This document shows positions 27,101 to 37,019 of a stretch of 64,000 bases of DNA, piece after piece (within the stretch, counting starts at the first letter, position 1; every line of letters begins with the position of its first letter). Below the pieces are notes generated by a model. It did no database searches. It was not told the DNA's origin and was given only the letters and a program-made list of their open reading frames with translations. This stretch comes from Isoetes taiwanensis (Eukaryota > Streptophyta > Lycopodiopsida > Isoetales > Isoetaceae): contig JAJEKV010000084.1 in the NCBI GenBank assembly GCA_021234155.1, positions 3,349,702 through 3,413,701 of the forward strand, given 5' to 3'. A program made the position numbers and the translations under genes.

Positions 27101-27420
27101 CCATTTGTATCCTCTATGCTTGTGTTTTGTGCTTGTTCCTGTCATGTTCTGGCATTCTGATCGCCTATTAATATCATTGTCCCTGTTCCTTCCATTTCAT
27201 CATAGTCTCCCCCAGTTCTAACAGTTCTAGCTTATCACTGCTCGGTGGGTAATATGCTATTAGCAGAATTAAATCCTTTTTGTTTTGTAATTGTATACTT
27301 AACATCATGTATCTCTTATTGACATCTGAGTGTAAAATACATGCACTGTTTGCTACATTTTCTTTGACATAGCAGGCTAGACCTGCACTCCCTCTTCCTA
27401 TCTTAAAATCTTTAACAAGG
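24105..27420 (-). mobile_element. LINE, 3' part: end of endonuclease, reverse transcriptase, C-terminal zinc finger
   Basis: Minus strand. The frame entering from the 17-kb element at 27,437 reads LVKDFKIGRGSAGLACYV, then the endonuclease end SIVDYVIMNDTAAEIVSGF (about 26,860-26,930), then the reverse transcriptase, then a C-terminal Cys/His segment ENHMLNECP (about 24,475-24,505). Several indels separate the frames: for example LYADD is legible near 25,460-25,480 only after a frame change. The LINE is therefore inactive or poorly sequenced. The 5' part lies at 44,571-45,985, on the other side of the inserted element. Confidence 0.85.
25378..26262 (-). CDS. LINE reverse transcriptase (partial ORF2)
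   Basis: A 294-codon uninterrupted frame from a non-LTR reverse transcriptase. Visible blocks in order: ALNRMANNKAPDLYGL, RTIMVSSIFAKWFGK, QAGFRPEHSTTDHL, CCFVDFRKAFDTVPR (catalytic Asp block) and GVKQGCLLSPTLFGIYID. The YADD box follows but is shifted by an indel near 25,465, so the frame ends in a false tail. The domain copies LINE RNA at a nicked target site in the nucleus. The order GQCLLSP then YADD and the upstream endonuclease fit an L1-like or related clade. It is part of the LINE split by the 17-kb insertion. Confidence 0.85.
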   Translation of the reverse strand: MYKTGASPAPIPELQEMDTPCFSIQEVMIALNRMANNKAPDLYGLTVELLKCADTALGKQVTDIFNGIIHTGLPDRWAYNRVIPLHKGGSRQEPGNYRTIMVSSIFAKWFGKVLDNKLKQWAEIGNLRAQGQAGFRPEHSTTDHLVTLRILIEQNRNQGKKVICCFVDFRKAFDTVPREKLIQRLIDMRAPRDMVGAIARLYYSVYAKMEEEGKAIDCDTGVKQGCLLSPTLFGIYIDALQDFIAEQQGDMDAPMLGETKVPIMLSDEHRHDGHKNKGMHSYQTGWRSSHKRCG

Positions 27421-27462
27421 TTTAAAATGAAACGCACTTATTTAAGAAGTGCGTTTGAAAGA
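27421..27462 (+). repeat. Left terminal inverted repeat with terminal hairpin
   Basis: TTTAAA (target duplication), then TIR 27,427-27,443. A hairpin follows from AAACGCACTT (27,430-27,439) and AAGTGCGTTT (27,447-27,456), then GAAAGATTCC. The AAAGATTCC motif recurs subterminally at about 27,710-27,720, at the centre (36,065) and at the right end (44,505-44,530). Confidence 0.85.
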
Positions 27463-27994
27463 TTCCTTTATAAAAATTGGAAACTTGAAACAAAACAGAC
27501 AAAATAGGGAGCAAAATAGATTGTTGAGCAATTAGCATTCGGAATACCCCAAAAAAAGTAACATTTTTGAAGCCTTTTCATTTTTAAAAGAGGGCAAAAA
27601 AAAAATGCTTGTTTTGAGGAGAGAGACATTAATTTTCAAAACTTCGGTAAGAACAAAGTTGCGTATTAAGCGGGGGCAAATCATCGAAGCGAGGCGAAAG
27701 GAATATTCCTCAAAGATTCCCTTTTTTTTTTACAAAAAGGGGGTAAAATGAGGTTAAAAAAAAAAAGATGCATGAAATTCTATTTTGACCCCCCCAAAAG
27801 TGACTAATTTTTTTGTGCAACAGAAAAAATTGACTTTTTAAAGTGTCATTTTTCTTAGCAAATAGAATGTTGTTGAAGTATATTTTTACTGAGAGAAACC
27901 CTAATTTCAGGAGGATAAAATATTTAACAAAAATTGAAGTTAGTCCGTGGCTGAAGCGTAGTATTCTCAAAATTTGAAGATAGAATCTTCATAT
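27463..27994. other. Left subterminal non-coding region
   Basis: AT-rich sequence with A and T runs, subterminal AAAGATTCCC near 27,712, and no gene. It corresponds to the region between the acidic-tail stop and the right end in the other half (44,164-44,490). It is nearly identical in copy 1 until about 27,640, where CAG/CTG noise starts. Confidence 0.6.
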
Positions 27995-30900
27995 TCACAT
28001 CACAAAATTCTGATCTTTTCTAAGACTTCGGTTATGTGCAAAAGTATGAGGAGTGATGAAGGAAGGATCGGGGGCGTCATCATGTTCATTTATGCCATCC
28101 TCATCACCTTCACTTCTTTCAGCTTCACTAGAGGAAGTGCTTGAGTTATCTTCCTCATCACTATCAACAGATGGTGTAGCATTGCCACCACCTTCTTCAT
28201 CCTCTTCTTCGTAATTACAAGCTTTTTTAAGCAAATTGATAGTCCTCTGGCGTGAGCGATTGTCGATTTCAATTTAAAATCATAGCACAATATAGTCCGT
28301 CATTAAGGATCAACTCATCCCTACAACCCACCTTCTTGGACTTTCTCCCTTTTCCTTGGCTTCTCATTTCTAACTCATATCTACCTTCAAAAGCATTTTA
28401 CGGCGTGTTGCAAGCCAATGAATCTTGAGTTTAGTGACTAAGCCTTCCTCCTTGGTATGTCAAGCACTTTTTACTATCGAAAGGTCGAACTTTGTCATCC
28501 TCCTCGGTTGGAAGAGCAATTAGCATACCCTTGGTAATTTACGTGATATTACCTTGAGGCTCATTCTGCGTCTTGGTCAGGGTACATGACTCGATCCTCG
28601 TCTTCTTCTGCTGCGGTGCTAATGTAGCATTGCTTGGACACCTTGGTCTTTGGGGTTGATGGAAGGTGTTAGGCCATCCAAATGGTTCTTGCAAGCTGTC
28701 TTAGAGCTATATTTTTCACAACAATTTTACGTTAGAAAGAAATTACTCCACCACATCCGATCTTCTTCTAAGAAGTACTTAAAGCTGAGGAAATTCCATT
28801 TTCAATGGCTTTTAAGGATGACTTCGAGGTACTTTTCTTCTGCTTGGACTCCTTAGGATTTTTGAGAGGAAGTTGCTCGGCCGTTCTATGAAGGAAGTGT
28901 CGGAATATATTTAAGGAAGCGTAATCCCTACGGTGGACTCAGGTCCTTAGTTGTAGTATACTTCTTCCCCCACAAGAAAACTCGGCCATCCTTCAAGTAG
29001 AACTTGATATGATGTTGAAAGGTGAGATCATTCAACTTGTTCCGCGGCTTGTTCTCTGTGCGAGCGTTGAGAAAAACAAACTCTCGAAATCAGCGGTCTC
29101 TTTAAGAAGATCGACCAACTTTGGGTAGGGTGTAAGAATCTTCAATAATTGAACTAAAGAAGGAAGGCAGAAAGCCTTCTTCCTTCTAAAGGCGCCTGAA
29201 AAATCTGCTGAACATTTGGTCAATCTGATCATGAGTGTGTCCTACAAGTAAGAAACCGAGCTTCACTTTTCTAAAGATCCCTAGCTCCACTAACATGGCC
29301 GTCGCATAAAGAGTGTTTGATTCTTGTTCTCCCTTGTAGTATTGTCAAGTTCGCGGATAAAGCAAGCGGTAATTGCTCTTGCTTTCGCCTGGGACCTTGT
29401 TAAAATTGTGATTGTGAGGTTCGGGTCACCATGCAAGTTTGGATCGTCAAAATACTTTGCACTTTAGACTTCCTTTGAAGACCATAGCTCCTACAAGGTG
29501 GACCTTAACAAAACATTCCTGGCACATCTTTAGGAATGTTCAAGAAATGTGGTAGAGTAGTTTTTTTTGGTCCATTCCATCAATCTACAAGACATATATT
29601 GCGTTGGGCGTTCAAGAGCTTTTTTACGTGTTTGGCAAGCTTTCTTCTCTCTGGCGCTTGTTGTTCCGCGATGTCGGCAAGGTTTTGTTTGCACAATATC
29701 GTAGAAGAAATAAGGTCAAAGCATTTTTTTTTTAAAACAAGTGAGAGATTGAAGAACATGAGCTTACTTCTTTTCGACCTCTGTCTTTGCGGTTTCTCTT
29801 TGACTTTTTAATTACGCACACCTTGAGCAAGCGGACATTACATGTCTCCTCGAATTTTCACTAAACCCGAATTCACTTTTCCACGGTCACGGTGAAGTGT
29901 GAGTAAGAGATGTCTTTGAAGAGTGCAAGTCTCTTTGTACTCATTAAAAACATCTTTTTGGTGATGTTATCGGTTAAATGATACATGTTGCTATTAAGGC
30001 AGACTTCTCACATGTTTCTCTAAAATATTTCTCCATCCATGACCGCGGCCCGACAAGGGCATGCATGGTTACAACTCTTCTTGGTCCACAATGATCATCA
30101 ATTCTTGGATTTTTGTCCGATCTTTTGTGTATTCTAGACATTACGGTGGACCCTAAGCGGTGGACAACCATAAAGCATTTACGGCAAACTTCTTGGCCGG
30201 TTAATGTAGTGCAAGAAGGTGTTGCGGTCTGGCCTTACATGATAGGCCAAGTAGGCATTACAGTCAGCCAATGTCATTGAGCGTAGTTGTCTCTAATTGC
30301 TTTCGTAATTTAGACATGTTAAATTTGTTGATACAACCCAATGAGCAGCATTTACTTCTTAAAAGTCTTCTCATTTTATGCTTTCGTCCATAAGGTTTCT
30401 TCTTCTTCTGGAGGAGGAGCATGCTCTCAAACTATAATCCACCTTGAATTTCTTGGTGGGTGGCTAGAAAACGTGTAATCTCGTTGCACCGTTGGTGTCT
30501 TCATCTTACGAAGAGTTCTACTCTGGGGTGACCTCCTCTGCTCTTAGTGGTGTGCTTGTAGGGAGAACAAACCACGTGAAGGCTGTACCGGATAAAGGCG
30601 GAGGTCTGCGGTGTTGAATGAAGGAGATGGGCGGCATATGATGTGCCCGGCGAAAGTTGTTGTAAGCGTCTTCCGCGGGGAGTTCGATCAAACATATCTC
30701 TTATAGCGGTGAAATTCGCAAACCCATGTGTCACCACGTTTGTGTGAAGAGGAGTAGATCTTTGCGGGGTCGTCTTCATTTGTAGTGAAATCGTGATGGG
30801 AGAAAGCGATGGAGAATCTCGCGATCTTGAGCGTCTTTGTATTCTTGGCATGTGTAAGTGAAGATGGAGAAACAACAAGCGGCGGAGGTAGTCTGTTCGA

Positions 30901-31210
30901 AAAAATTTCTTTGAGAGTCGAGCCATTGTAGTGTCGGGGATGGTACAAATGGTGGTGGAAGATTGCTTCGTGCAGCGGTGAGGGTTGGAAAGGTGGTGGC
31001 GGCCGGTTTCCCTCTTGGACTTGGAGAAATTTGGAAAGGTGGTGGCGATCTACTAGTTCTTGGACTTCGGAGTGTCTTGAGAAGCAACAAAGACCTTGTC
31101 GGCCAGGTAGGTGTTGAAGAAGCATCTCCGTCTTGTGTTCCATCTTGAAGTAGAGGTACTTGGGCAAACAAATGGTGGTGGAAGTTTGTTCCGCGCCGGT
31201 TAACCATGTC
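27995..31210 (-). pseudogene. Transposase-like gene A (DUF7869-like), noisy
   Basis: The minus-strand gene of the left half is paralogous to transposase B. The C-terminal acidic tail (27,995-28,180) reads VDSDEEDNSSTSSSEAE and aligns with VDSEEEDRSSTSSFESEAE of gene B. An internal block KAFCLPSLVQLLK (about 29,150-29,190) aligns with KALSLPAMIEVIQ of B. The N-terminal region (30,950-31,210) has PPPF repeats like the LPPPVQFTPP repeats of B. The catalytic block VIDGMDQKK is legible in copy 1 at about 3,940-3,965. Frames are broken, mostly at CAG/CTG sites, so whether the real gene is intact cannot be judged from this sequence. The start is not fixed. Confidence 0.65.
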
Positions 31211-31254
31211 AAACAAGCGCAAAAATTGTGGGCTTGTTACTAACTCACAAGTCG

Positions 31255-32200
31255 ATTGGACTAATGATATTCGAGAATACAAATGCTATTACGGAATAGT
31301 ATTTTGTGTCGCGACATTTATATTGTGTGTGTGCAAAGATGCTATTCGAGAATACACTTATCGAGTGTTTGGACAAGGCGTATTCCGCATCACATAGAAA
31401 AAGACAAGCCCGGCGGTGGCCTACCTTTAAAAAGGAAAATTCGAATAAGCCTCGATTTGCGTATTCCGCTTTTCGAGAGATTTAATCGCCCGGCCCGGCG
31501 CCTTCGATCAATATACATTTCTTTGTATTCCGATTTACATAGCGAAAAAAATGGGCCGGTAAGCATGTAAAATTACATGAATGCGTCTTTCTTTTGTTCT
31601 CGATTTTTATATACGTAGGCCAAAGTGTATTCGAATACACTTTGCCCATCAACAAAAAGACCAAAGTGTGATACGGAATACACTTTGCTTCTTGACCAAG
31701 TGCAAAGTGTATTCCGGAATACACTTTTGCCCTTGGAATACACTTTGCTCTTAAAAAATGAGTGGCATTAAGAATACACTTTGCTCAGGCAAAGGGCAAA
31801 GTGTATTCGAGAATACACTTTGCTCTTCGACAATGAGCAAAGTGTATTCGAAATACACTTTGCTCTTCGCCGAAAGGGCAAAGTGTATTCGGAATACACT
31901 TTGCAAAGTGTATTAGGGGCTTGGCCGATAAGCAAAGTGTATTCGAAATACATTGTGCTTGTAATTTTTAGGCTTGCTTTTTTGCACTAAGATAACACAC
32001 TTTTTTTAGCTGCAACATACCACTTTTTAGGTTAAAAATAACACTTTTGAGTCCAAATAAGGCACAAAAAAAATGACTTAGAGTGACAATATTTTAGCTT
32101 GTTTTCCTGTCTTTTCTTGGCCTTACGGGCACAAGTTTAGTAAATGTTATTACGGAATACAACTTTTTGAGTTTGAATTTACGTCTTCACAAGGTAGTTT
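31255..32200. promoter_or_regulatory. Divergent promoter region A with GTATTCCGGAATAC palindromes
   Basis: The region lies between transposase A (-) and methyltransferase A (+). About nine palindromes of the form CAAAGTGTATTC-GAATACACTTTG occur at 31,620-31,950; looser variants (TATTCGAGAATAC, TATTACGGAATAG) occur at 31,266-31,395. Because the region is noisy at CAG/CTG, the true centre might be TTCCAGAA or TTCTGGAA. The placement between divergent genes suggests an operator or a parS-like binding site. Binding is inferred, not shown. The small frames here are repeat translations. Confidence 0.7.
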
Positions 32201-35200
32201 TCAACGTTTTGATTGGCGGGGAAGAAGGAAGCAAGAAGGCTTCAAAAAAAATCTCACAAGCCTAAGCGTCCACACCCTCGAAGCACACGCCGACCGGGCG
32301 GGCCCCGCTATTTCACGAGAATTTTCAAAGCCTTGGTGGTTCGTGACCCGAGTGCGGATGGAAAATACTGACTGCTTGGCGTTTTACATGCGTCTGTAAA
32401 AAGTCTTTGGTAACAAAAGATCGCCCGACTCAGAGTTTGTTAACCTTGGGACAATAAAAGATGTCTACGAGGTTGCGGGACAAGGAGGTCGGTGGGAGGC
32501 TTTCCTTCAAGACCTCCCAAGGCTTTATTGTTGTGGACATCGCATTCTTTAAAATTGTCGATGTGCAACCACCAGCTGTACAAATTTTTTCACACTACCG
32601 GCTAAAAGCGAAGCTGTGTTCATTAATTAGGCGGGTTTGTTCGGCCTGGCGAGGACTTTCTGTCGGTGAGTCAGAACAATCGGATGGAGAAAGGTCACAA
32701 TCTCCACCTTACGCTGGTTCTTGAGGGAGGTCATCGGATAGAGGTTCGAGGAACAAGGCGAGGAAGAAATCAATGTGCGACCAAAAAAAAAACTTAGCGA
32801 GGCCAAGGCAAGCGATGGCTGCTAAAAAGAACCAAAGAAGGAAGGTACGGGGAGCTTGTGGTTCTTGACATCATGCGGAGGAACAACCAAAAGCGAAGAA
32901 GGGAAAGGGCAAGGCTCACAGGGTGGCCATTAAAGAAAAAGAAGGTGGACAAGACCTCGGAGGGATGGAACAAATAAATCTTAACAAGTATGTTCAAGGG
33001 GTAATATACTTGCCGTAACATCCATGAGGTTGCCACCAAAGAATGAAGGCTGGTGGCGCCCCTTGAGGTTCGAAAAATCTATCTTGACCACTTAAGAAAC
33101 ACGAAAGATAGAATAAGGAGCAATCCCAATGCCCACGTTGCTCAATTGTCGTTCTTGTTGGCGGATCCCAATGCATGGACCCCAAGGACTATGGCGGGGA
33201 AAATCACGGATACCCATGCACTCGTCCTAGGGGGTAACCACGGTTTTAAAGCAAGAAGGCGGTTGTACAAGGAGAAAAAGAACCGAGAGATATCTTTACG
33301 TGCTCTGCTTGCTGTTTCTTCTGCGGCTGACGGATGAAGAAGCGAAGATCGTTGCCAACACGCATAATCGACAACGAGTACAAGCTTAAAATGAGCTTAA
33401 GTGGACAAAATCAGGTTCATGCATAGGGGGTATATTATATTCAAAGAAAAATATGGAGAAGAATTGAAGAAACCGGCAAAATCTCTAGAACTAAAGGAAG
33501 CGTGTCTTTGTGGAGTCTTTGCCTCAAATATGGCGAGGCTAACAAAAGCGGTCTCTCATACCACATGACAACTGGTTTCAATTAGCCTTGAGAGGCGGCG
33601 AGTAAGTTTCTTTTGTGATTCGGAATACCCACGCAACCATCCAATTGACATTGCTTGTTCTTCTGCTAGCGGATATGGGACACGCAAAGCGAAATATTTA
33701 GCATGTTTGAGCGTGGTGAACTGAAAAGTAAAGGAAAGGTCGTAGAGAAAGAAAAAGGGTTCGGCGTCCCTAAAAAGGAAATGACCATAAGCGTGTGGAG
33801 AGAAATCACGGGGGCTTCTGAGACCTCGACATACTCGAAAACTTCTGCGAAGGTTGTGGACAAAAATTCACGCTTGAAGAAATGTCAAAAAGCTGCACAA
33901 GTAAGAACTACAAAACATTCTTTCCCGTTTTTGTTAGTTTGGGCGTAGTGTATTCGAGAATACACTCGTCTTAATTTAATAAAACAAAGTGTATTCGAAA
34001 TACACTTTGGCGTCGGAAGTGTTAGCCAAAGTGTATTCGGAATACACTACTAACTTCAAGGAGGCAACCAAAGTGTATTCCGGAATACACTTTGGCCTTG
34101 GATTGTTAGTTAGTTAAAGTGTATTCGAATACACTTTAGCTTCGAAAAGTCAACAAAGTGTATTCCGGAATACACTTTGGCTTGCATCTCGACCCGCAGT
34201 ATTCTCGAATACCCTTTGTTTACAAACTTTGAGATCGTGTTCGATGTAACCGTACTTCTGTCGAGATGTTTCTTTTCCATGTTTTAAGCCCTAATTTAAC
34301 GTTTTCTAATGTGGTTTTGTTTTACTGACCAAAAAATGTCATCACATGTCAAACATGCTTGATGGAACAACTTAACGTTGGCAATTTGGGACGGATGTAA
34401 AGAACTTTACCCCATCGCAACCTCGGACGAAAGGATAGTACAATACGCTCCTAATTTTGAAGGTTTGGGTAAGTTTAAGAGTTTCTTGTTTTGGGTTTCT
34501 TGTGTTACAAAGGCGATTGTTTTCGCGAGTAAAAAGAAAAATAAGGATCTGCTTGGGAGGGCTTCATGCATCTTGTCGGGGCGGTAGCGTGAGGAGGGGC
34601 GGCTTCGACTGACGGGCGTGTTTTGGACAATGAGCCCTCCGAGTCTGAGCGGCTTTACAATGTTTGATCAAAACAACATGTTACGTATAGTACCGGGTGG
34701 TGACTGCACCAAACTGGCCAAAACAATAAAGCCCCAAGATTTTACGTTGGTAGTAGCTGACCTTCCTTACAGTTCAAGCTCAAAGGCGGCCCTTCTGACG
34801 ACCAGCCTTTTAAGAACTTCGAGTTTAATGCATTCCTCGGCGGCATAAAGAAGATTACCCGCGGCAAAACATTGGAGGTTGGTTGTATTTCACTTTCGAG
34901 CATGCGGTAGCCGCCTTGTGGAAGCCAATTTCAAGACTCATTTTGGTTCCCCTCATGGTGGTTATGAAAACATGGTTTGGTAAGCAATTATTACGGAAAA
35001 GCGTTTCTATTGCGGAATCGTTAGGAGTTTCTATTCGAATACGTTTCTTTCTCTTTGTACTTAAACCCTCTCTTATGTTTTTGTTCTTAAGGTACAAAAC
35101 AAACATAAATTACCATGGCGGAGGCCCTAGGCTGTTGAGTAAGGTCGAATATCTCCGCATTAAACTTCTTTGGAGTTTTGGCGGAAAAGCGTACAATGGA

Positions 35201-35640
35201 ACACTTCAACCGGCGGCGTGCGAAACTTTTTGAGCGTGTTGGAGTTTCCAGTGGTTTTCTGAATGCTGCGGGACCCTAGTGCCTGCGAGGGGAAGAATAG
35301 TAAATCACTATCGAAGCCACGAAGTTGATTAACCATCTTACGGACATGTTCTCCGTCCGAGGAGATTGGGTGCTCGACTCATTTTAAATACTCTGGTACA
35401 ACTATTGCTTAGCGCCAAGAAGGGCGTAAGCGTGTTGCCATTGATATTGATAAGGAGGTTTGTCGGTTTCATCAAAATGAGGCTTTCTGCTTTACCAACT
35501 CTACCAGACGAGAATCAAGAGTTGGGGGCAAAGTCTAATTCTGATTTTGCTAAGATGACATCTTCGGAAATACAGCCTCCCTTCACAAGCTCCTTGGATG
35601 ACCGAAGCTACTTTTGCGGCTGAAAGAAGTAGCTCTTCTT
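32201..35640 (+). pseudogene. ParB-like domain + amino-methyltransferase gene A, noisy
   Basis: Plus-strand paralog of gene B in the left half. A Lys-rich N-terminal region (32,220-32,300) comes first, then a ParB-like part at 33,050-33,480: EVRKIYLDHL, NPNAHV, VLGGNHGFKAR, and in a shifted frame DEEAK and DKIRFMHR. A basic exon lies at 33,690-33,905. The exon ending at 34,468 (WDGCKELYPIATSDERIV) has donor GTAAGT. The next exon holds GDCTKLAKTIKPQDFTLVVADLPY (34,708-34,777; motif IV) and ends at 34,980. After an intron, the exon from 35,092 reads KTNINYHGGGPRLLSKVEYL and then the remains of GDWVLDSF and GTT (motif I) near 35,365-35,400. Frames are broken at CAG/CTG sites. I expect an intact gene behind the noise, but this sequence cannot prove it. 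Confidence 0.65.
33945..34215. repeat. Intronic palindrome array A
   Basis: Six palindromes of the GTATTCCGGAATAC family (CAAAGTGTATTC arms) in the intron of gene A just before the exon ending at 34,468. The right half has the equivalent arrangement with the other palindrome family at 38,290-38,400 and 37,090-37,230. Confidence 0.8.
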
Positions 35641-36343
35641 TGCCTTACCGAATCAACTCTTGACCTTTGAGAAGCCTAAGTCACCAGAAAAAGGTGAAAA
35701 GATAGCAAATGAGACCAAGCGGGGCCATGAAAAAAAATGAAGAAGACTACAATTTAGATCTTTGACAGACCTTATGCTGTGGTTAAGCCACTGATATTTA
35801 TTATTGATTACCATTTTTTATGTAACACAAAAATAGTAAAGAAATTATTATTGTTATTTTTTCTAAATTTGTGCTTTTTGTACATCCACCTACAAATAAT
35901 TTTGTACTCAAGTCTCACTTTTGCTATTTCCACGTGCTTCACTCCAAAAAACCAAAGTCGTGTCCACAAAATACCCCAAAAATAGGCCCAAAAAAAACCT
36001 GATACTCCTCAAACTTTCAACCTCTCTTAAAAAAGGCCATTTTTTAAAATGACGTGCTTTTTTTAAAGGAATCTTTGAAACGGGAGTGCTGCAACACTCC
36101 CGTTTAATTTGCAACCTTGTTTAAGTACTTATTGTTGAAAATAGAAGGAAATATAGTTTGTCTTTTTGCAAGCTTAATATAAGTACTAAGAAAATCAAAC
36201 ATAGGAAAGACAAAGAGTGTGAAATCATGGAGCAAGAAAGAGTTGTTCTAATTAAGCATTGTTGAAGAGATAAAGCTTTCAGTTGAAAAATTTTCATCAA
36301 AATATATTATAATTCTTAGCACATAGTTTACAACTGTATAAAT
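35641..36343. other. Central region between convergent methyltransferase genes
   Basis: This AT-rich spacer separates the 3' ends of gene A (+) and gene B (-). From about 35,760 copy 1 and copy 2 become nearly identical, which marks the end of the noisy stretch. It holds the central hairpin and no coding signal. Confidence 0.6.
36065..36105. repeat. Central TIR-like module with hairpin
   Basis: AAAGGAATCTTTGAAA (36,065-36,080) runs into arms AAACGGGAGTG (36,078-36,088) and CACTCCCGTTT (36,095-36,105). On the minus strand this reads as AAAC-hairpin-GTTTCAAAGATTCCTTT. That is the same layout as the left end of the element (AAAC-hairpin-GTTTGAAAGATTCCTTT), so the module looks like an internal, degenerate element end. 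As RNA it could also act as a shared terminator between convergent genes. Confidence 0.6.
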
Positions 36344-37019
36344 TCATATGGGAGGTGGGGGAGGTGGCTCTTCCCAGTCCACAGGACCCTCGTACCCCTT
36401 AGGATCTGTCTCTTGCGAGGGCACAACAGCAGAGACGCCTGCTTCTGATTCCAATGCTAAAGGTACAGGCGGTTTCTCGGGCACAGGCTCCACAGGCTCC
36501 AGGTCGACAAACTCCACCTCCTCATCTCTTCTCCCCGTAAGTGGAGGCTGAATTTCTGTAAATGTGCCTTTAACATCGTCAGCACCGTTCTTTGCTCCCA
36601 GTTCCTCGTTTTCATCAGGAAAGGATTCACAAGAGCTTATCCTGGTCCTGATGAAACTTATTTTATCCGGGTCTATATCGACGGAGATGACATTGCGCCC
36701 CTGCTTAAGGGCGCAAACTGCTGTGGTGCCTGAGCCAGAAAATGCATCCAAGATCCAGTCTCCTGGGCGAGAAAACCACTGTATTAAATTATTAATTAGC
36801 CTCTGTGGCTTCTGATAATGGGATAGGCGCTGTGGGTCTCTTAATTTTTGCAGAACAGCCGGAAACTGAAAAGCGTTGCAGGGAGGAGTCTTCTCATTCT
36901 GCGTATTGAAATGAACCATGGCTTTTTTGGCGTCCGCACTGTAAAAACCTATGTGGAAATGCTCAAAACAGCTCACTAAGCGCGGACCACCACCATGTCC
37001 CTTGACATTTGTTTTTAGC
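36344..37019 (-). CDS. Exon: methyltransferase motif I and tail (gene B)
   Basis: About 224 residues, starting after an acceptor at 37,020-37,021 and ending at a stop. KTNVKGHGGGPRL comes first, then QKPQRLINNLIQWF, then GDWILDAFSGSGTT with VISVDIDPDKI as the following acidic strand. This is the S-adenosylmethionine-binding motif I of beta-class amino-methyltransferases (N6_N4_Mtase family), where motif IV precedes motif I. The QKP-L-L-I segment before motif I is typical of this class. The C-terminal 90 residues are acidic and end in a run of prolines. Joining at W|LKTNV is in phase with the previous exon. Gene A has the same intron at the same residue (W|YKTNI). Confidence 0.85.

Noticed and set aside
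31620-31950. CRISPR array
   Set aside because: Units are palindromes with irregular short spacing, no constant spacer length and no cas genes; the setting is eukaryotic.
31255-34215. Exact palindrome centre CCGG as a restriction or methylation target
   Set aside because: This stretch is in the noisy part; the centre may really be CCAG or CTGG, so no claim on the recognition sequence is made.
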